From: Prostheceraeus crozeri
Lineage: Eukaryota > Platyhelminthes > Polycladida > Euryleptidae
Direction: 5' to 3'
Assembly (NCBI GenBank): GCA_907163375.1
Contig: CAJQUW010008939.1
Span: forward strand, 62,001 to 126,000
DNA: 64,000 nucleotides
Shown here piece by piece: positions 1 to 8,697 of this stretch. A program made the position numbers and the translations under genes. The notes beneath the pieces were generated by a model. The model was given only the letters and a program-made list of their open reading frames with translations. It did no database searches and was not told the DNA's origin. Within the stretch, counting starts at the first letter, position 1. Every line of letters starts with the position of its first letter.

Positions 1-153
1 CAGCCCCTTTATATCCTTCATTATCATATGAAATGGATATAGCAAAACACAAAGATAGAGTCAGGTACATGAAAGATAAGGAAGCCCAATTATTACTTAA
101 ACTAGAACATTATAATAAATTAAGAAAGAGATGGACGATAGCTAAGAATGTGA
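1..153 (+). repeat. Left terminal inverted repeat (inner part)
   Basis: Positions 1-153 match the reverse complement of 15192-15344 essentially base for base, then diverge after GAATGTGA. The outer part of this repeat lies off the window. The repeat covers the N-terminal codons of the first gene. Confidence 0.9.
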
Positions 154-563
154 CACAAGGCGTTGGTATATGTTTAACAATTTCTTTAGGCGCTCTCACT
201 ATTGTCATTTCATCTGGCGTTCTTACAATTCCTGTTGTCGCTACAGTTTTAACAGGCACAGGTGTCTTCACAACGTCACTTGCAACAGTGATAGATAAAT
301 CTTTAATGACTAAGAAATGAAAATCCTTAACTAAGAAACATGCACATGTCAAAGAAGTATATGATAAACTACATTACTACTTCCAGAGAGTGTGTGATGA
401 CAATGTTATTACGTTAGATGAGATTGAAAAATTTGACCAAATAGCTAGAGAAGCAACTAAAATTCCTGTTAAACCTCAAGACAAAGTAAACAATGAAGCT
501 TTTTTAGAAGAAATAAGAACTTTATTAAAAACGTTAGAACAAAGTTCCATAGAACAAAAATAA
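1..563 (+). pseudogene. Two-membrane-span Polinton protein, interrupted by TGA
   Basis: I do not recognise the family. The frame is already open at position 2. By comparison with the right repeat, its start codon lies about 27 bp outside the window, behind an A-rich leader. A charged helical N-terminus (HKDRVRYMKDKEAQ) is followed by two adjacent hydrophobic segments (about 165-290: GICLTISLGALTIVISSG and a GVLTIPVVATVLTG-like stretch). An in-frame TGA at 318-320 interrupts the gene, and the same frame continues open for about 80 codons to TAA at 561-563. The downstream part is charged and helical. Layout (helix, two membrane spans, helix) suggests a small integral membrane protein of host or virion membranes. 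The role is unknown. The TGA could be a nonsense mutation or a readthrough site. Mutation is simpler because two neighbouring genes are also broken. Confidence 0.6.
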
Positions 564-632
564 GTTGTTCAGTAAAGTGTTTTTGCTGTACCTCTATGCT
601 ACCACAAAATTCAAATATTATCTTATAAAATA

Positions 633-1466
633 ATGAATACAAATGAGGCAAAAATAAAACAACTAGACGAATTAATAAAACAGAAAAATATTATGAAGCA
701 AAGACATAGACAATATCGAATGCTACAAGCTGGCGTTCAATCCGATATGTTAGAAAAAATACGCCTAACTGACCAAGTGAAAACTGATTTTGAAAAAACT
801 ATTGCACCACTCAAAACTCTTGAGAAAGAACTCGCAGTTCATGATAAACGAATTGATATCGCGGATCCAGTGCAGAAAACCATCATGGATGATTATGGTT
901 TGTTAGAAGCAAACATAGACAAGAAATTACCCAAATCTATGCTATTCGAACATTCTACAATTTTTATAGATGGAAAGCCATCTCTTAGATTTTACTTAGG
1001 TGGAGAAGAATTATTTATAAATACTAAAGAAAGTTTAATTTTTACACCAGACAAAGCAGCTTTCAGTTTAGACAGAAATTTCGTGGATTTATTAAGAGGA
1101 GCGAATTTACATAAATATCACCCCGATGATCTACTGAAATATAAAACTATGTTAGATAAGGTTGGTACTGGAAAAAATCTTAAGCGTTATAAACAATTAG
1201 AACACTTATTATCAACATCAACCAGTGTTCCAACAGCAACTGGTGTTCCAATGGGTACTTGTCCGACTATATTTTTATCAGACGATCCACAAGAATTAAT
1301 AAATAGATTTAATATTTTATTCGCTGCAGCAGAAGAAGGGCATAACTCCAGTTTTAACGAAATGCATGCAATCTTAGACAAATTATTCAAAAACGACGTT
1401 ATAAGTGAAGAAGTCTACAAATACTACTCTAATTATATTATGTTGCTTAGCACAAAAAGCACATAA
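633..1466 (+). CDS. Uncharacterised Polinton-associated protein
   Basis: An uninterrupted 277-codon frame. The first third is charged and probably coiled-coil (QLDELIKQKNIMKQRHRQYR). A central region has a YGL start and a pattern of glycine and hydrophobic strands, ending in FVDLLRG...YHPDDLLKYKTMLDKVGTGKNLKRYK. That pattern resembles a poorly characterised protein family common in animal Polintons (it reminds me of DUF8207, from memory, not searched). A short proline/threonine repeat (TSVPTATGVPMGT) precedes a helical C-terminus. It lies in a forward cluster with the membrane protein, the minor-capsid candidate and the first ATPase. The start is behind ATAAAATA. Function is unknown. A virion or DNA-binding role is possible but unproven. 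Confidence 0.75.
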   Translation: MNTNEAKIKQLDELIKQKNIMKQRHRQYRMLQAGVQSDMLEKIRLTDQVKTDFEKTIAPLKTLEKELAVHDKRIDIADPVQKTIMDDYGLLEANIDKKLPKSMLFEHSTIFIDGKPSLRFYLGGEELFINTKESLIFTPDKAAFSLDRNFVDLLRGANLHKYHPDDLLKYKTMLDKVGTGKNLKRYKQLEHLLSTSTSVPTATGVPMGTCPTIFLSDDPQELINRFNILFAAAEEGHNSSFNEMHAILDKLFKNDVISEEVYKYYSNYIMLLSTKST

Positions 1467-1479
1467 ATTTAGTTAAAAA

Positions 1480-2268
1480 ATGTCTTCGGCAGAACTAGAA
1501 AAAATTAATAAGCATTTAGAAAATTTAACCGAGATTTTAACCTCATCAAAATTTAGTACGACATTAAAATTTATAACAACTACTTCATCCCATACCTGTC
1601 ATTTAGATCCTATTATTCACTTAGAACAAGACAAACATTATGAAGTAGCACTAACTAGTTTTTCAACATTTAACACTATACAAAATATTATCAAAGATGT
1701 AAATGACCGATTGAAATATTCTAATGATCAAGGTAAAACTTAGAAAGAATTAACTTTTCTTCCTGGATCTTATGAAGTTGAATCGATTTCCAATGAAATA
1801 AAAAGACATTTAGGCATTCAATTTAAAGACAAGAAACAATTACATTTCGCAGTTGAACCAGCAGTAAATAAATTTTCTCTTACTTTAGATGAAGATCATC
1901 AAGTTGATTTTAATATTGACAAATCTTTATCAAGACTCTTAGGATTTAAAAAGCAACTCTATACACAAGGTTTTCATATAAGTGAAAATATACCTAAAGT
2001 AACTGAAATAAATTCAATCAACGTTCAATGTGATATTATAGAAGGTGGTTATGTTAATGGAAAGCTGTCAAATAATATCTTCAGTTATCCAGCATTTACA
2101 GTTCCGATTGGTTACAGTTTGAATGTAATCCCAAAATCATTAATATATTTCCCTGTTACAAGAAAAACAATTAATTCAATTACAATTAGAATAACAGATG
2201 AGAAAGGAAAGGAAATAAATTTTGGAGGTGAAGAAATTATGATAGATCTTTTGGTTCGGGAGGTATAA
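1480..2268 (+). pseudogene. Beta-rich minor capsid (penton) candidate, interrupted by TAG
   Basis: The frame starts behind TTAGTTAAAAA and encodes a short coiled N-terminus, then LEQDKHYEVALTSFSTFNTI, a signature seen in a beta-rich protein that recurs in animal Polintons. An in-frame TAG at 1741-1743 interrupts it. The same frame continues open to TAA at 2266-2268, about 262 codon positions in all. The second half has repeated strand-like segments, including SLSRLLGF, INSINVQCDIIEGGYVNG and ITIRITDEKGKEINFGGE. Size and beta content suit the single jelly-roll penton that vertex-caps Polinton capsids, but no catalytic or diagnostic residue proves it. Fibre or another surface protein is the alternative. 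The copy as read gives only an 87-residue product unless the TAG is read through. Confidence 0.55.
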
Positions 2269-2289
2269 TTAAAAAATATTGATTTAAAA

Positions 2290-3064
2290 ATGAGTGAAAG
2301 CAGTTGTGAAAAATATCCACTAAACAAGAAAGTGAAATTCAATCATCATCATAACTTGTCAAATAAAGTTTTATCAGTTATTTGTGGAAGATCAGGTTGT
2401 GGAAAAACATATCTATTATTTAAAATTCTCACGACACCCAAATTTTTGGATTATAACAATCTTATCATTTATACAACAACAGCAGAACAACCTATTTATC
2501 AATTTTTGAAACATGGTTTTGAAAATAATCTTACAAAATCAGCTATAGCTTCACTGTTTGAAGAATATGAAAAATCGGAGTATGAAGAAGAAATAAGTTC
2601 CTGGTGTGAAGAAGCAGCGAAAAGTAAACAACTAGTAGAACCCAATAGAAATAGACACATATCGATACAATTAATAGATGATAGTGGCAATATGCAAGAT
2701 CCTAGTAAACTAAATAAAACGAAAAAACATTGTGTGGTGTTTGATGATTGTGTTAATGACAGAAATCAGGCAGTGCAGAGAAATTATTTTACAAGAGGTA
2801 GACAATAACTGTAGTGTCTTTTATTTGACACAAAGTATGTATTCATTAGATGGAAGTGTTATTAGAAAGAATGCTAATATTTTTATGCTTTTCGAAATCA
2901 ACCAAAGAAACCTAAGTGATTTGTTAAGAGACTTATGTATAAGAGATAAAGATGAATTTAAACAATCGTGTAACAATGCTTGGGCAAACGACTATGGTTT
3001 CATCACAGTCAATATTGATAAAAAAGTACATGATAGAGTTATAGAACATTTGTTCACTGACTAG
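2290..3064 (+). pseudogene. A32-like packaging ATPase, frameshifted near 2805
   Basis: Encodes a P-loop ATPase of the FtsK-HerA/A32 class that pumps DNA into capsids in Polintons and related viruses. Walker A is ICGRSGCGKT at about residue 34. Walker B is CVVFDDC at about residue 150. The sequence then reads FTRGR and meets a stop at 2806-2808. The continuation of the conserved motif (NNCSVFYLTQS, the sensor/arginine-finger region) lies in another frame and runs on to 3064. The break is therefore a small indel around 2795-2808, and no full-length product is expected. It starts behind GATTTAAAA. It ends a few bases before the 3' end of the polymerase gene on the other strand. A second ATPase of the same class lies at 6858-8063. 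Confidence 0.85.
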
Positions 3065-3068
3065 TGTA

Positions 3069-6000
3069 TTATAATTCCTCTTCCCAGTCTTCACTATCAT
3101 TGTATTCAATTATATTACATTCTTTTTTTATTCGTTGAAATATTTCGTCTTGTACATCTTCTCCGCTATAGGGGAGCATAATACCATTTGCATTAGGCGC
3201 TTGACGTTTAAGAATATTTATTTTACCAGTGAATCTTTTTTCTTCAGTGTTATTATTTTTATCAGGAATACTAATACCAGTTTCTAAAGATCTTTTCCAT
3301 GGTTTATTAACAATTGTTGTCAATGTTTCCCCATGGTATAATTGAATGAAATCTTCTACTTTTACTTTAGTTTTTGTATAACCCTTAAATGTTTTCTTTT
3401 CACTAAGTCTCCCTTGTTCATCTACAGTAATACAATATTTTATTTTGGGGGCGATAAACAATCCATATATAATTCCCCCATTACCATAATCATTTTTCCC
3501 TTGGCATAATTCTCCTCCAACATATCCAGCAGCGTCTAATTTATTGAAGAGTTCATTGGAAATGTATATGGAATCAGTATCTGTATAATGAATGTATTTT
3601 TCTTTGAAACCATTAATTTCTAAAATAAAGTTGTTCATGATTCTTCTAGAGTGAGAAAGAATGAAAGAACCTAAGTGTGATGGCATGAATGACGTCTTCC
3701 CATCTTTTACAATATTAGCTTTAAGAAACTCATCGTCTTCCATTTCTACTTTCACTAAGAATTGTTCATCATTTACTTTTTCAAAATCTTTTACTTCTTG
3801 AGTGAAATTTTTTCTCAATGTATTCTCATTCCATAAATGATATTTAGTGGTTATGTCTTTTTGTACGGTTTTTCCATATAGTGAATTCATTAATAATTTA
3901 ATTAACTCATCGCCTACAGTGTTTCCTTCTATTTTATATTTTTTTCTTAAATTGAAGAGCTTTTCAATGTATTTGCGAAATGGTGAAATGTGATAATTTT
4001 CTTCATAAATTATACCATCTGTAATAGATAATATTTTCCCGCCACATCTAACAATTTCCTGTATGTCTACAGAAGTTAATACATCATAACACATTCCATT
4101 CCTAAACCTTATTATTTCTTGATTGCAATTGTTTTCATTCTTTACCTTATCTTTCGCAGGAACTGGTTGAAAAAACATCTCATCAGGATAATGAAACACA
4201 ACTGTGAATATTCCAGTTTTAGGACGAAATGATTGAGTGTTAAATTGATATAATACTGCTTGTTCTTCTTCTTGTCTAAATTTTCTAGCAGATTCAGCTT
4301 TAGGATATTCTGAATGTTCGTCATACATAGCTGATGGATATAAAGATGTTGCATCAAAAGCCATTAAGAATTCATTTCGTTGGTCGAGTAGTTTATGTTT
4401 AATTTCTTTACAGAGAGCATTCTTGTCTTGCAACTGATTATACTGCTTCATTAAATCTATTAAATTATGATGACCAGGGGGCAAAACCCCCTCAGCGTAG
4501 CACCCAGGAAAATATCGTTGTAATATTGGTAGCAAGATGTTACAAAATGGAGATTCGTAATGTCTTATATTTGCTGACACTCTTCCACCTTTAACAGATT
4601 TTCTAACATAGTTTCTAGTCCATAAATCAGTATGCGAATGAATATTTATGTTGTCTTCTTGTACACTCTTCATCCAACCGTTAAATGTTAAAGCGGAGGA
4701 TGTTAAATTAGTAGTTATATCTTCGCCAACTAATTCTTTCATAACATTATTATACTTGTAGATACAAAATGCTAATGAAAGAACATCGTTAATTAAATAC
4801 GGTTTCCACTCATGTTCTTTTTCTAGATAATTGTCATGTGTAATTTCGCCAATTTCATAATTTAATTTGCACATATTGCTAGGGGTTTTAAAATTCTCAC
4901 ACCATTTGGAAAGACTTGTTTTCACGTGTTGTAAGCTACATTTCATTACAATAGTTTGTAAAAGTTTGCTTGGTTTTATGTTACGTTTTGTAGAGTCACC
5001 TAGTTGCTTAGATCTAGAGGAACGTTGGATATACTTACTAACACTTTCAGTTGTATAAGGATTTTGTAAAGAAGCAGTGAGTATTCCTCGTGATGTTTTA
5101 AGCGGTGGTTTAGTTAATTTAAAATTAGATTTGAGTGGAAAATATGCATCGAATCCTGATGAATTATGTGCTATTAAAGTTACTTTCGAATGATTAAAAG
5201 ATCCAAGGTTTTTGAAAAATTGATGTATCGGACATACGTCCTCTGGGTTTCCCCCGGACGGACATTCATTATGTTTCCTAATAAAGATTTTCACACAACG
5301 TTGAAGTTTGTTAAGTTCTTGCTCAGTTAAGTTATTATATTCACTTATCTGTTTCTTAAGTTCTTTAATTTCCGCTGGATCTTGACTCTTTTTTATTTTA
5401 ATCATATCGCGTAGCAATCGTGCGTCTATTTCTTCCAATCTTTGCTTCGGTAAGCAACACATGAATTTATTGAAATTGATAGTACCTAAAGCATAAGGAA
5501 TAGGATGAGCTGTTGCACAACGAGGATCTGGATAAGTTTCGAGATCCCATATATATGTTGAACCATAGTCAATTGGTTTCTTTGTTATGGTCTTATACGG
5601 AAGTGTTGTTAGATTTTCATCAGTGACAGTTTTATATATTGGTTTGAAATTATTTTCAATTTCTCTAATAGCTTCTGCTTTATGGAATTTATTGATTAAA
5701 CAATAATGACCTATTGATGAACCTTCGTGAAAATAATTGTAATAAACATGACTATAAGGTGTTGTAATACCTCTGGGATTTAAATGACGATTAGTAGCAC
5801 TATAATACTGTACACATTCTCCAAAGTATTTATTGAATTGGGAAAATTTACAGTTTGCCATTACTCCTGTTCTAGATGTAGCTTTCTCTTTATATAAAAA
5901 GTCATTAAACATCTCGATTATAATTTTAGCTTGTTCTTGATTGAACCCACGTAAGGCGTTGTAACATTTTATAAAGCAGAAATCCTCAGAAGGAATGTAA

Positions 6001-6503
6001 CAATATTGCCCGATGTATTCTTTGATTCTATATTTCATATTAATACCAGCGCCTCTATGTGATCTTTGCACGAGTTTCATACCAAAATCTTCGTATTTGA
6101 TACTACCTGTAAAAATCCATTCACTAGCATCGGATTTCTCTTCTAGATTAAGAAACCATGTTTCAAATGAATTTTTATTATAAAACGTAGCGTAAAAGTT
6201 TTCTATTGTGGTTCCATCTTCTTTGTTTATTACACCCAATAAATTTAAAACTTTCCCATTGCGTAACAGCTCACGTATATCATTTACTACATTAGTAAAA
6301 AGTTCATTTTCATACGTGATAACGTTCGGATTAAACAGATTCAATAGATCATCACCAAGTCTATCATCAGAGAATATGTCAGGAATTGGTGTGCCTTTAC
6401 TACGTTTACGTCTACGTTCAATTTGTGCATCAAACTCCTCAATTTGTTTCTTTATTAACTCGTCAAGCGTATGCGTTGATTTGTTACTCATTTTACAATT
6501 CAT
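3069..6503 (-). CDS. Protein-primed family B DNA polymerase (PolB)
   Basis: An intact 1144-residue frame that replicates the element, using a terminal protein as primer in this family. The 3'-5' exonuclease motifs are visible: Exo I IWDLET near residue 320, Exo II AHNSSGFDAYF near 445, and Exo III YLINDVLSLAF. The polymerase motifs follow: A FDATSLYPSAM near 716, B KLLMNSLYGKT near 870, and C YTDTDSIY near 972 with both catalytic aspartates. The N-terminal 300 residues probably hold the terminal-protein/priming region, as in other Polintons, and an arginine/lysine-rich patch (RRRKRSKG) near residue 30 could be a nuclear signal. The first ATG follows AAAAAAT, and a second ATG four codons on is equally plausible. 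The length is typical. No lesion was seen. Confidence 0.97.
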   Translation of the reverse strand: MNCKMSNKSTHTLDELIKKQIEEFDAQIERRRKRSKGTPIPDIFSDDRLGDDLLNLFNPNVITYENELFTNVVNDIRELLRNGKVLNLLGVINKEDGTTIENFYATFYNKNSFETWFLNLEEKSDASEWIFTGSIKYEDFGMKLVQRSHRGAGINMKYRIKEYIGQYCYIPSEDFCFIKCYNALRGFNQEQAKIIIEMFNDFLYKEKATSRTGVMANCKFSQFNKYFGECVQYYSATNRHLNPRGITTPYSHVYYNYFHEGSSIGHYCLINKFHKAEAIREIENNFKPIYKTVTDENLTTLPYKTITKKPIDYGSTYIWDLETYPDPRCATAHPIPYALGTINFNKFMCCLPKQRLEEIDARLLRDMIKIKKSQDPAEIKELKKQISEYNNLTEQELNKLQRCVKIFIRKHNECPSGGNPEDVCPIHQFFKNLGSFNHSKVTLIAHNSSGFDAYFPLKSNFKLTKPPLKTSRGILTASLQNPYTTESVSKYIQRSSRSKQLGDSTKRNIKPSKLLQTIVMKCSLQHVKTSLSKWCENFKTPSNMCKLNYEIGEITHDNYLEKEHEWKPYLINDVLSLAFCIYKYNNVMKELVGEDITTNLTSSALTFNGWMKSVQEDNINIHSHTDLWTRNYVRKSVKGGRVSANIRHYESPFCNILLPILQRYFPGCYAEGVLPPGHHNLIDLMKQYNQLQDKNALCKEIKHKLLDQRNEFLMAFDATSLYPSAMYDEHSEYPKAESARKFRQEEEQAVLYQFNTQSFRPKTGIFTVVFHYPDEMFFQPVPAKDKVKNENNCNQEIIRFRNGMCYDVLTSVDIQEIVRCGGKILSITDGIIYEENYHISPFRKYIEKLFNLRKKYKIEGNTVGDELIKLLMNSLYGKTVQKDITTKYHLWNENTLRKNFTQEVKDFEKVNDEQFLVKVEMEDDEFLKANIVKDGKTSFMPSHLGSFILSHSRRIMNNFILEINGFKEKYIHYTDTDSIYISNELFNKLDAAGYVGGELCQGKNDYGNGGIIYGLFIAPKIKYCITVDEQGRLSEKKTFKGYTKTKVKVEDFIQLYHGETLTTIVNKPWKRSLETGISIPDKNNNTEEKRFTGKINILKRQAPNANGIMLPYSGEDVQDEIFQRIKKECNIIEYNDSEDWEEEL

Positions 6504-6533
6504 ATTTTTTAAAAGAAAAAATTATGTTTTTAA

Positions 6534-6833
6534 TTACATATACACAGGAATATTTAGTTGATGTAATGTTTCTAAATCGTAAACTGTTAATCGCTCTTTA
6601 TTAACCAACCACCATAAATTATTGTATGCTAAAAATACTCTGAAACTTCGTAGACACAGTGGAAAGTCTTTTGTTTTAGCGTAACTTCTTATACCATGTT
6701 TTATTTTATAATCTTGCACGAATTGCATATATTTTCGATGATATTGACTTTTAACTGATTGTTTTGAATTTACAGGGTTTGTAGGATGACGATAATCTTT
6801 TAAAACTGGCACGTGTTCTATTTTGTACTCCAT
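6534..6833 (-). CDS. 99-aa basic orphan protein
   Basis: I do not recognise this gene. It is short, basic and rich in tyrosine and lysine (HRKYMQFVQDYKIKHGIRSYAKTK), with an aromatic patch (YNNLWWLVNKERLTVYDLE) toward the C-terminus. No membrane span or cysteine motif is present. It sits in a minus-strand run between the membrane-anchored ATPase upstream and PolB downstream, separated by 24 and 30 bp, so it is probably expressed with them. Its ATG follows TTTTTAAAAT, the leader type shared by the other genes of the element, which supports it as a real gene. A small DNA-binding or replication accessory role is possible but only inferred from position. Confidence 0.65.
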   Translation of the reverse strand: MEYKIEHVPVLKDYRHPTNPVNSKQSVKSQYHRKYMQFVQDYKIKHGIRSYAKTKDFPLCLRSFRVFLAYNNLWWLVNKERLTVYDLETLHQLNIPVYM

Positions 6834-6857
6834 ATTTTAAAAAGAAAGAAAAAAAAT

Positions 6858-8063
6858 TTACATATTATTTAACTCATTTAATATTGGTTTTATGTCACTC
6901 AATGTATTCTTTGTCTCATCAACTAAAGGTTTCACATTTTTCAATACATCACGAAAATCATTAATGCCTGTTCTAATAACATCTAGTGTATCTCTATTCT
7001 CTAATCGTTCAGGGGTTTTAATTTTTAACACATTATTCAGATAATGATCGAAATAGAAATAAAATGTTTCGGGTATGATTGTTAGTGGTTCAAGTGATTC
7101 GTTTTCTAGAAAAATTGTTATTTCTTCTATATTATGCGGCGACAAGTTCTTAGCACTTGCGTAGAGACTAATGTCAAAATCTGATGCATTACTATAAAAA
7201 TCATGCTCAGTATCCAATAGTATATTTAGATCGTTATCATACACTTGCATTTGATTCAAAATAGTATCAACCCGTATTATACCGTACTTAACATGTACAT
7301 ATTTAGCTAAGGGTAAAGTTAGTTTATAATTTTTCTTGATACCCTCAAAGAATGCTACATTATTTTGCGTAGTTGTATAAAAGGTTTCCACGTTTTCTCT
7401 AATCTTATTATCCACGTCGCAGGCTTTATGAGCTAATACTACAATTTGTATATGATGGTGACGGCCTTTTGTAAATATTTCTGATATGTTCTTTTGCTTC
7501 ACTAAACTAGCTACATCATCTAACACTAGTAAAGACTTTTGCTCGTATGTTCCAGCAAAAGTACGCATATCTTCTAACATACATAAATCTTTTTCGTTAT
7601 AAACATTTGAGTATCCTTGCCATTCATCTCTCTGTAGACAAAACACATGTACATTTGTTTCATGAGGATAATGTTGTTTTATATACTTTCTAAGAAACGT
7701 AGTCTTTCCACTCGCTGTCTTGCCATATACGATAAAATGTAAGTTCTCTTGTGCAGCACGTCCTTTAGGTTTCTCGTCGTCATGAGTAACTGGTCTCCAG
7801 CCTTTAAAGGTTTTTGTTTGTTCTTTATAAAAAGCAACTTTAATTTGTTCTTGTGTTTGTAAGAACCCTAACCAGTTTATGAAACAATAAATAAAATAAA
7901 TTAAAACACATATAATAATAATTTTCACACAATGAAATTTTAGAAACCCAAAGAAACGACCGAGATCTGAATTTTCTGAAAATAAAGATTGCGCTTCATT
8001 ATGTTGATTGACGATCGTGGGATGACGACTTGGAATTTCGGTATACGGATTTTCTATATTCAT
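6858..8063 (-). CDS. Second A32-like ATPase with N-terminal membrane anchor
   Basis: I start it at the ATG at 8063, right behind TAAAAAA, giving 401 residues. The frame could begin 11 codons earlier. A single hydrophobic segment (CVKIIIICVLIYFIYCFI, residues about 44-66) is followed by a P-loop ATPase domain: Walker A YGKTASGKT at about 114-121 and Walker B SLLVLDDVA at about 178-183. The segment FTKGRHHHIQIVVLAHK then matches the GRH region typical of A32-like packaging ATPases. The last 100 residues are helical and end in repeated LKNVKPLVDE / LSDIKPILNE units, suggesting a coiled tail. It is the second ATPase of this class in the element, and this one is uninterrupted. Membrane-coupled DNA translocation is an inference from the anchor. 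Confidence 0.85.
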   Translation of the reverse strand: MNIENPYTEIPSRHPTIVNQHNEAQSLFSENSDLGRFFGFLKFHCVKIIIICVLIYFIYCFINWLGFLQTQEQIKVAFYKEQTKTFKGWRPVTHDDEKPKGRAAQENLHFIVYGKTASGKTTFLRKYIKQHYPHETNVHVFCLQRDEWQGYSNVYNEKDLCMLEDMRTFAGTYEQKSLLVLDDVASLVKQKNISEIFTKGRHHHIQIVVLAHKACDVDNKIRENVETFYTTTQNNVAFFEGIKKNYKLTLPLAKYVHVKYGIIRVDTILNQMQVYDNDLNILLDTEHDFYSNASDFDISLYASAKNLSPHNIEEITIFLENESLEPLTIIPETFYFYFDHYLNNVLKIKTPERLENRDTLDVIRTGINDFRDVLKNVKPLVDETKNTLSDIKPILNELNNM

Positions 8064-8102
8064 TTTTTTACTATTTTTTATATGAGAAAAATGCATCGGG
8101 CT

Positions 8103-8279
8103 CGACTAGTCCGACACTCACTTGAGCTGCCGTAATAGTCCGACACTCCTTTGAGTGTTTATACCTCTGTAGGACTTCCGGACTACTACGGACTATTGAG
8201 TCCGGGGCCCAAAAGACGGTAAAACACTCAAAAGAGCGCCGGACTATTACGGAAGCTCAAGTGAGTATCGGACTACTAC
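8103..8279. repeat. Long imperfect foldback (58-bp arms)
   Basis: 8103-8160 is a near-perfect inverted copy of 8222-8279, around a loop of about 61 bp that itself contains copies of the core GGACTACTACGGACT. Variants of GGACTAYTACGG occur five or six times in the 177 bp. It lies between the 3' end of the zinc-finger gene and the start of the anchored ATPase, both on the minus strand. It is far more GC-rich than its surroundings. It could be a foldback/MITE insertion, an RNA hairpin that ends the upstream transcript, or a protein-binding array. Confidence 0.85.
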
Positions 8280-8293
8280 AGATATAAAATTAA

Positions 8294-8665
8294 TTAATTC
8301 ACACAAATTACTGCATGTCGTGAGAAGTTTCTCTCCAACAGAACTTTATTACACTTGTTACATCTCACTTGTGTTTTTAAACATTCTTTACACCGGTATT
8401 TACTATCATAAAATTCTGTTTTGGGCTTAACTATTTGACAATTAGTGCATTTTCGTGTACTAATAGCACATGAATTAGAATGATTAAAGAAACCTTGACT
8501 AGTAAAAAACTTATTACAATTCGAACATTGTCTATCTTTTACTTTTGGTTGTGGTGGTGATTGACATGTTTTTTGGTGACGCGTAAAGTTCTTAGATGTT
8601 ACACTTTTTCCACAATCACTACATGTTCTCATATGTTTATTTAATGATGAATTGTTGGTTAACAT
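8294..8665 (-). CDS. Multi-zinc-finger protein
   Basis: I start it at the ATG at 8665, behind CTAAAAAT, giving 123 residues. The longer frame would overlap the divergent fibre gene. Four or five CxxC pairs are regularly spaced: CSDCGKSVTSKNFTRHQKTC, CSNCNKFFTSQGFFNHSNSC, CTNCQIVKPKTEFY followed by CKEC, and CNKCNKVLLERNFSRHAVIC. The first, second and last look like C2H2/C2HC fingers with a phenylalanine and a terminal H-x4/5-C. The third resembles a Zn-ribbon common in phage and viral proteins (KPKTEFY). Likely a nucleic-acid-binding regulator, for example of late transcription. It is divergent from the fibre gene with only 32 bp between starts, so the two share a promoter region. Confidence 0.8.
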   Translation of the reverse strand: MLTNNSSLNKHMRTCSDCGKSVTSKNFTRHQKTCQSPPQPKVKDRQCSNCNKFFTSQGFFNHSNSCAISTRKCTNCQIVKPKTEFYDSKYRCKECLKTQVRCNKCNKVLLERNFSRHAVICVN

Positions 8666-8697
8666 ATTTTTAGCAGAAAAAAATAATCTAGAAAAAA
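8666..8697. promoter_or_regulatory. Divergent A-rich start region
   Basis: Thirty-two bases separate the ATGs of the zinc-finger gene (minus) and the fibre gene (plus). Both ATGs are preceded by an A-run when read in their own direction. The whole 5' control region for both genes must lie here or inside the neighbouring coding sequence. Confidence 0.45.

Noticed and set aside
2732..3064. Separate 110-codon gene after the first ATPase
   Set aside because: It continues the conserved ATPase motif in a shifted frame, so it is the 3' half of one broken gene.
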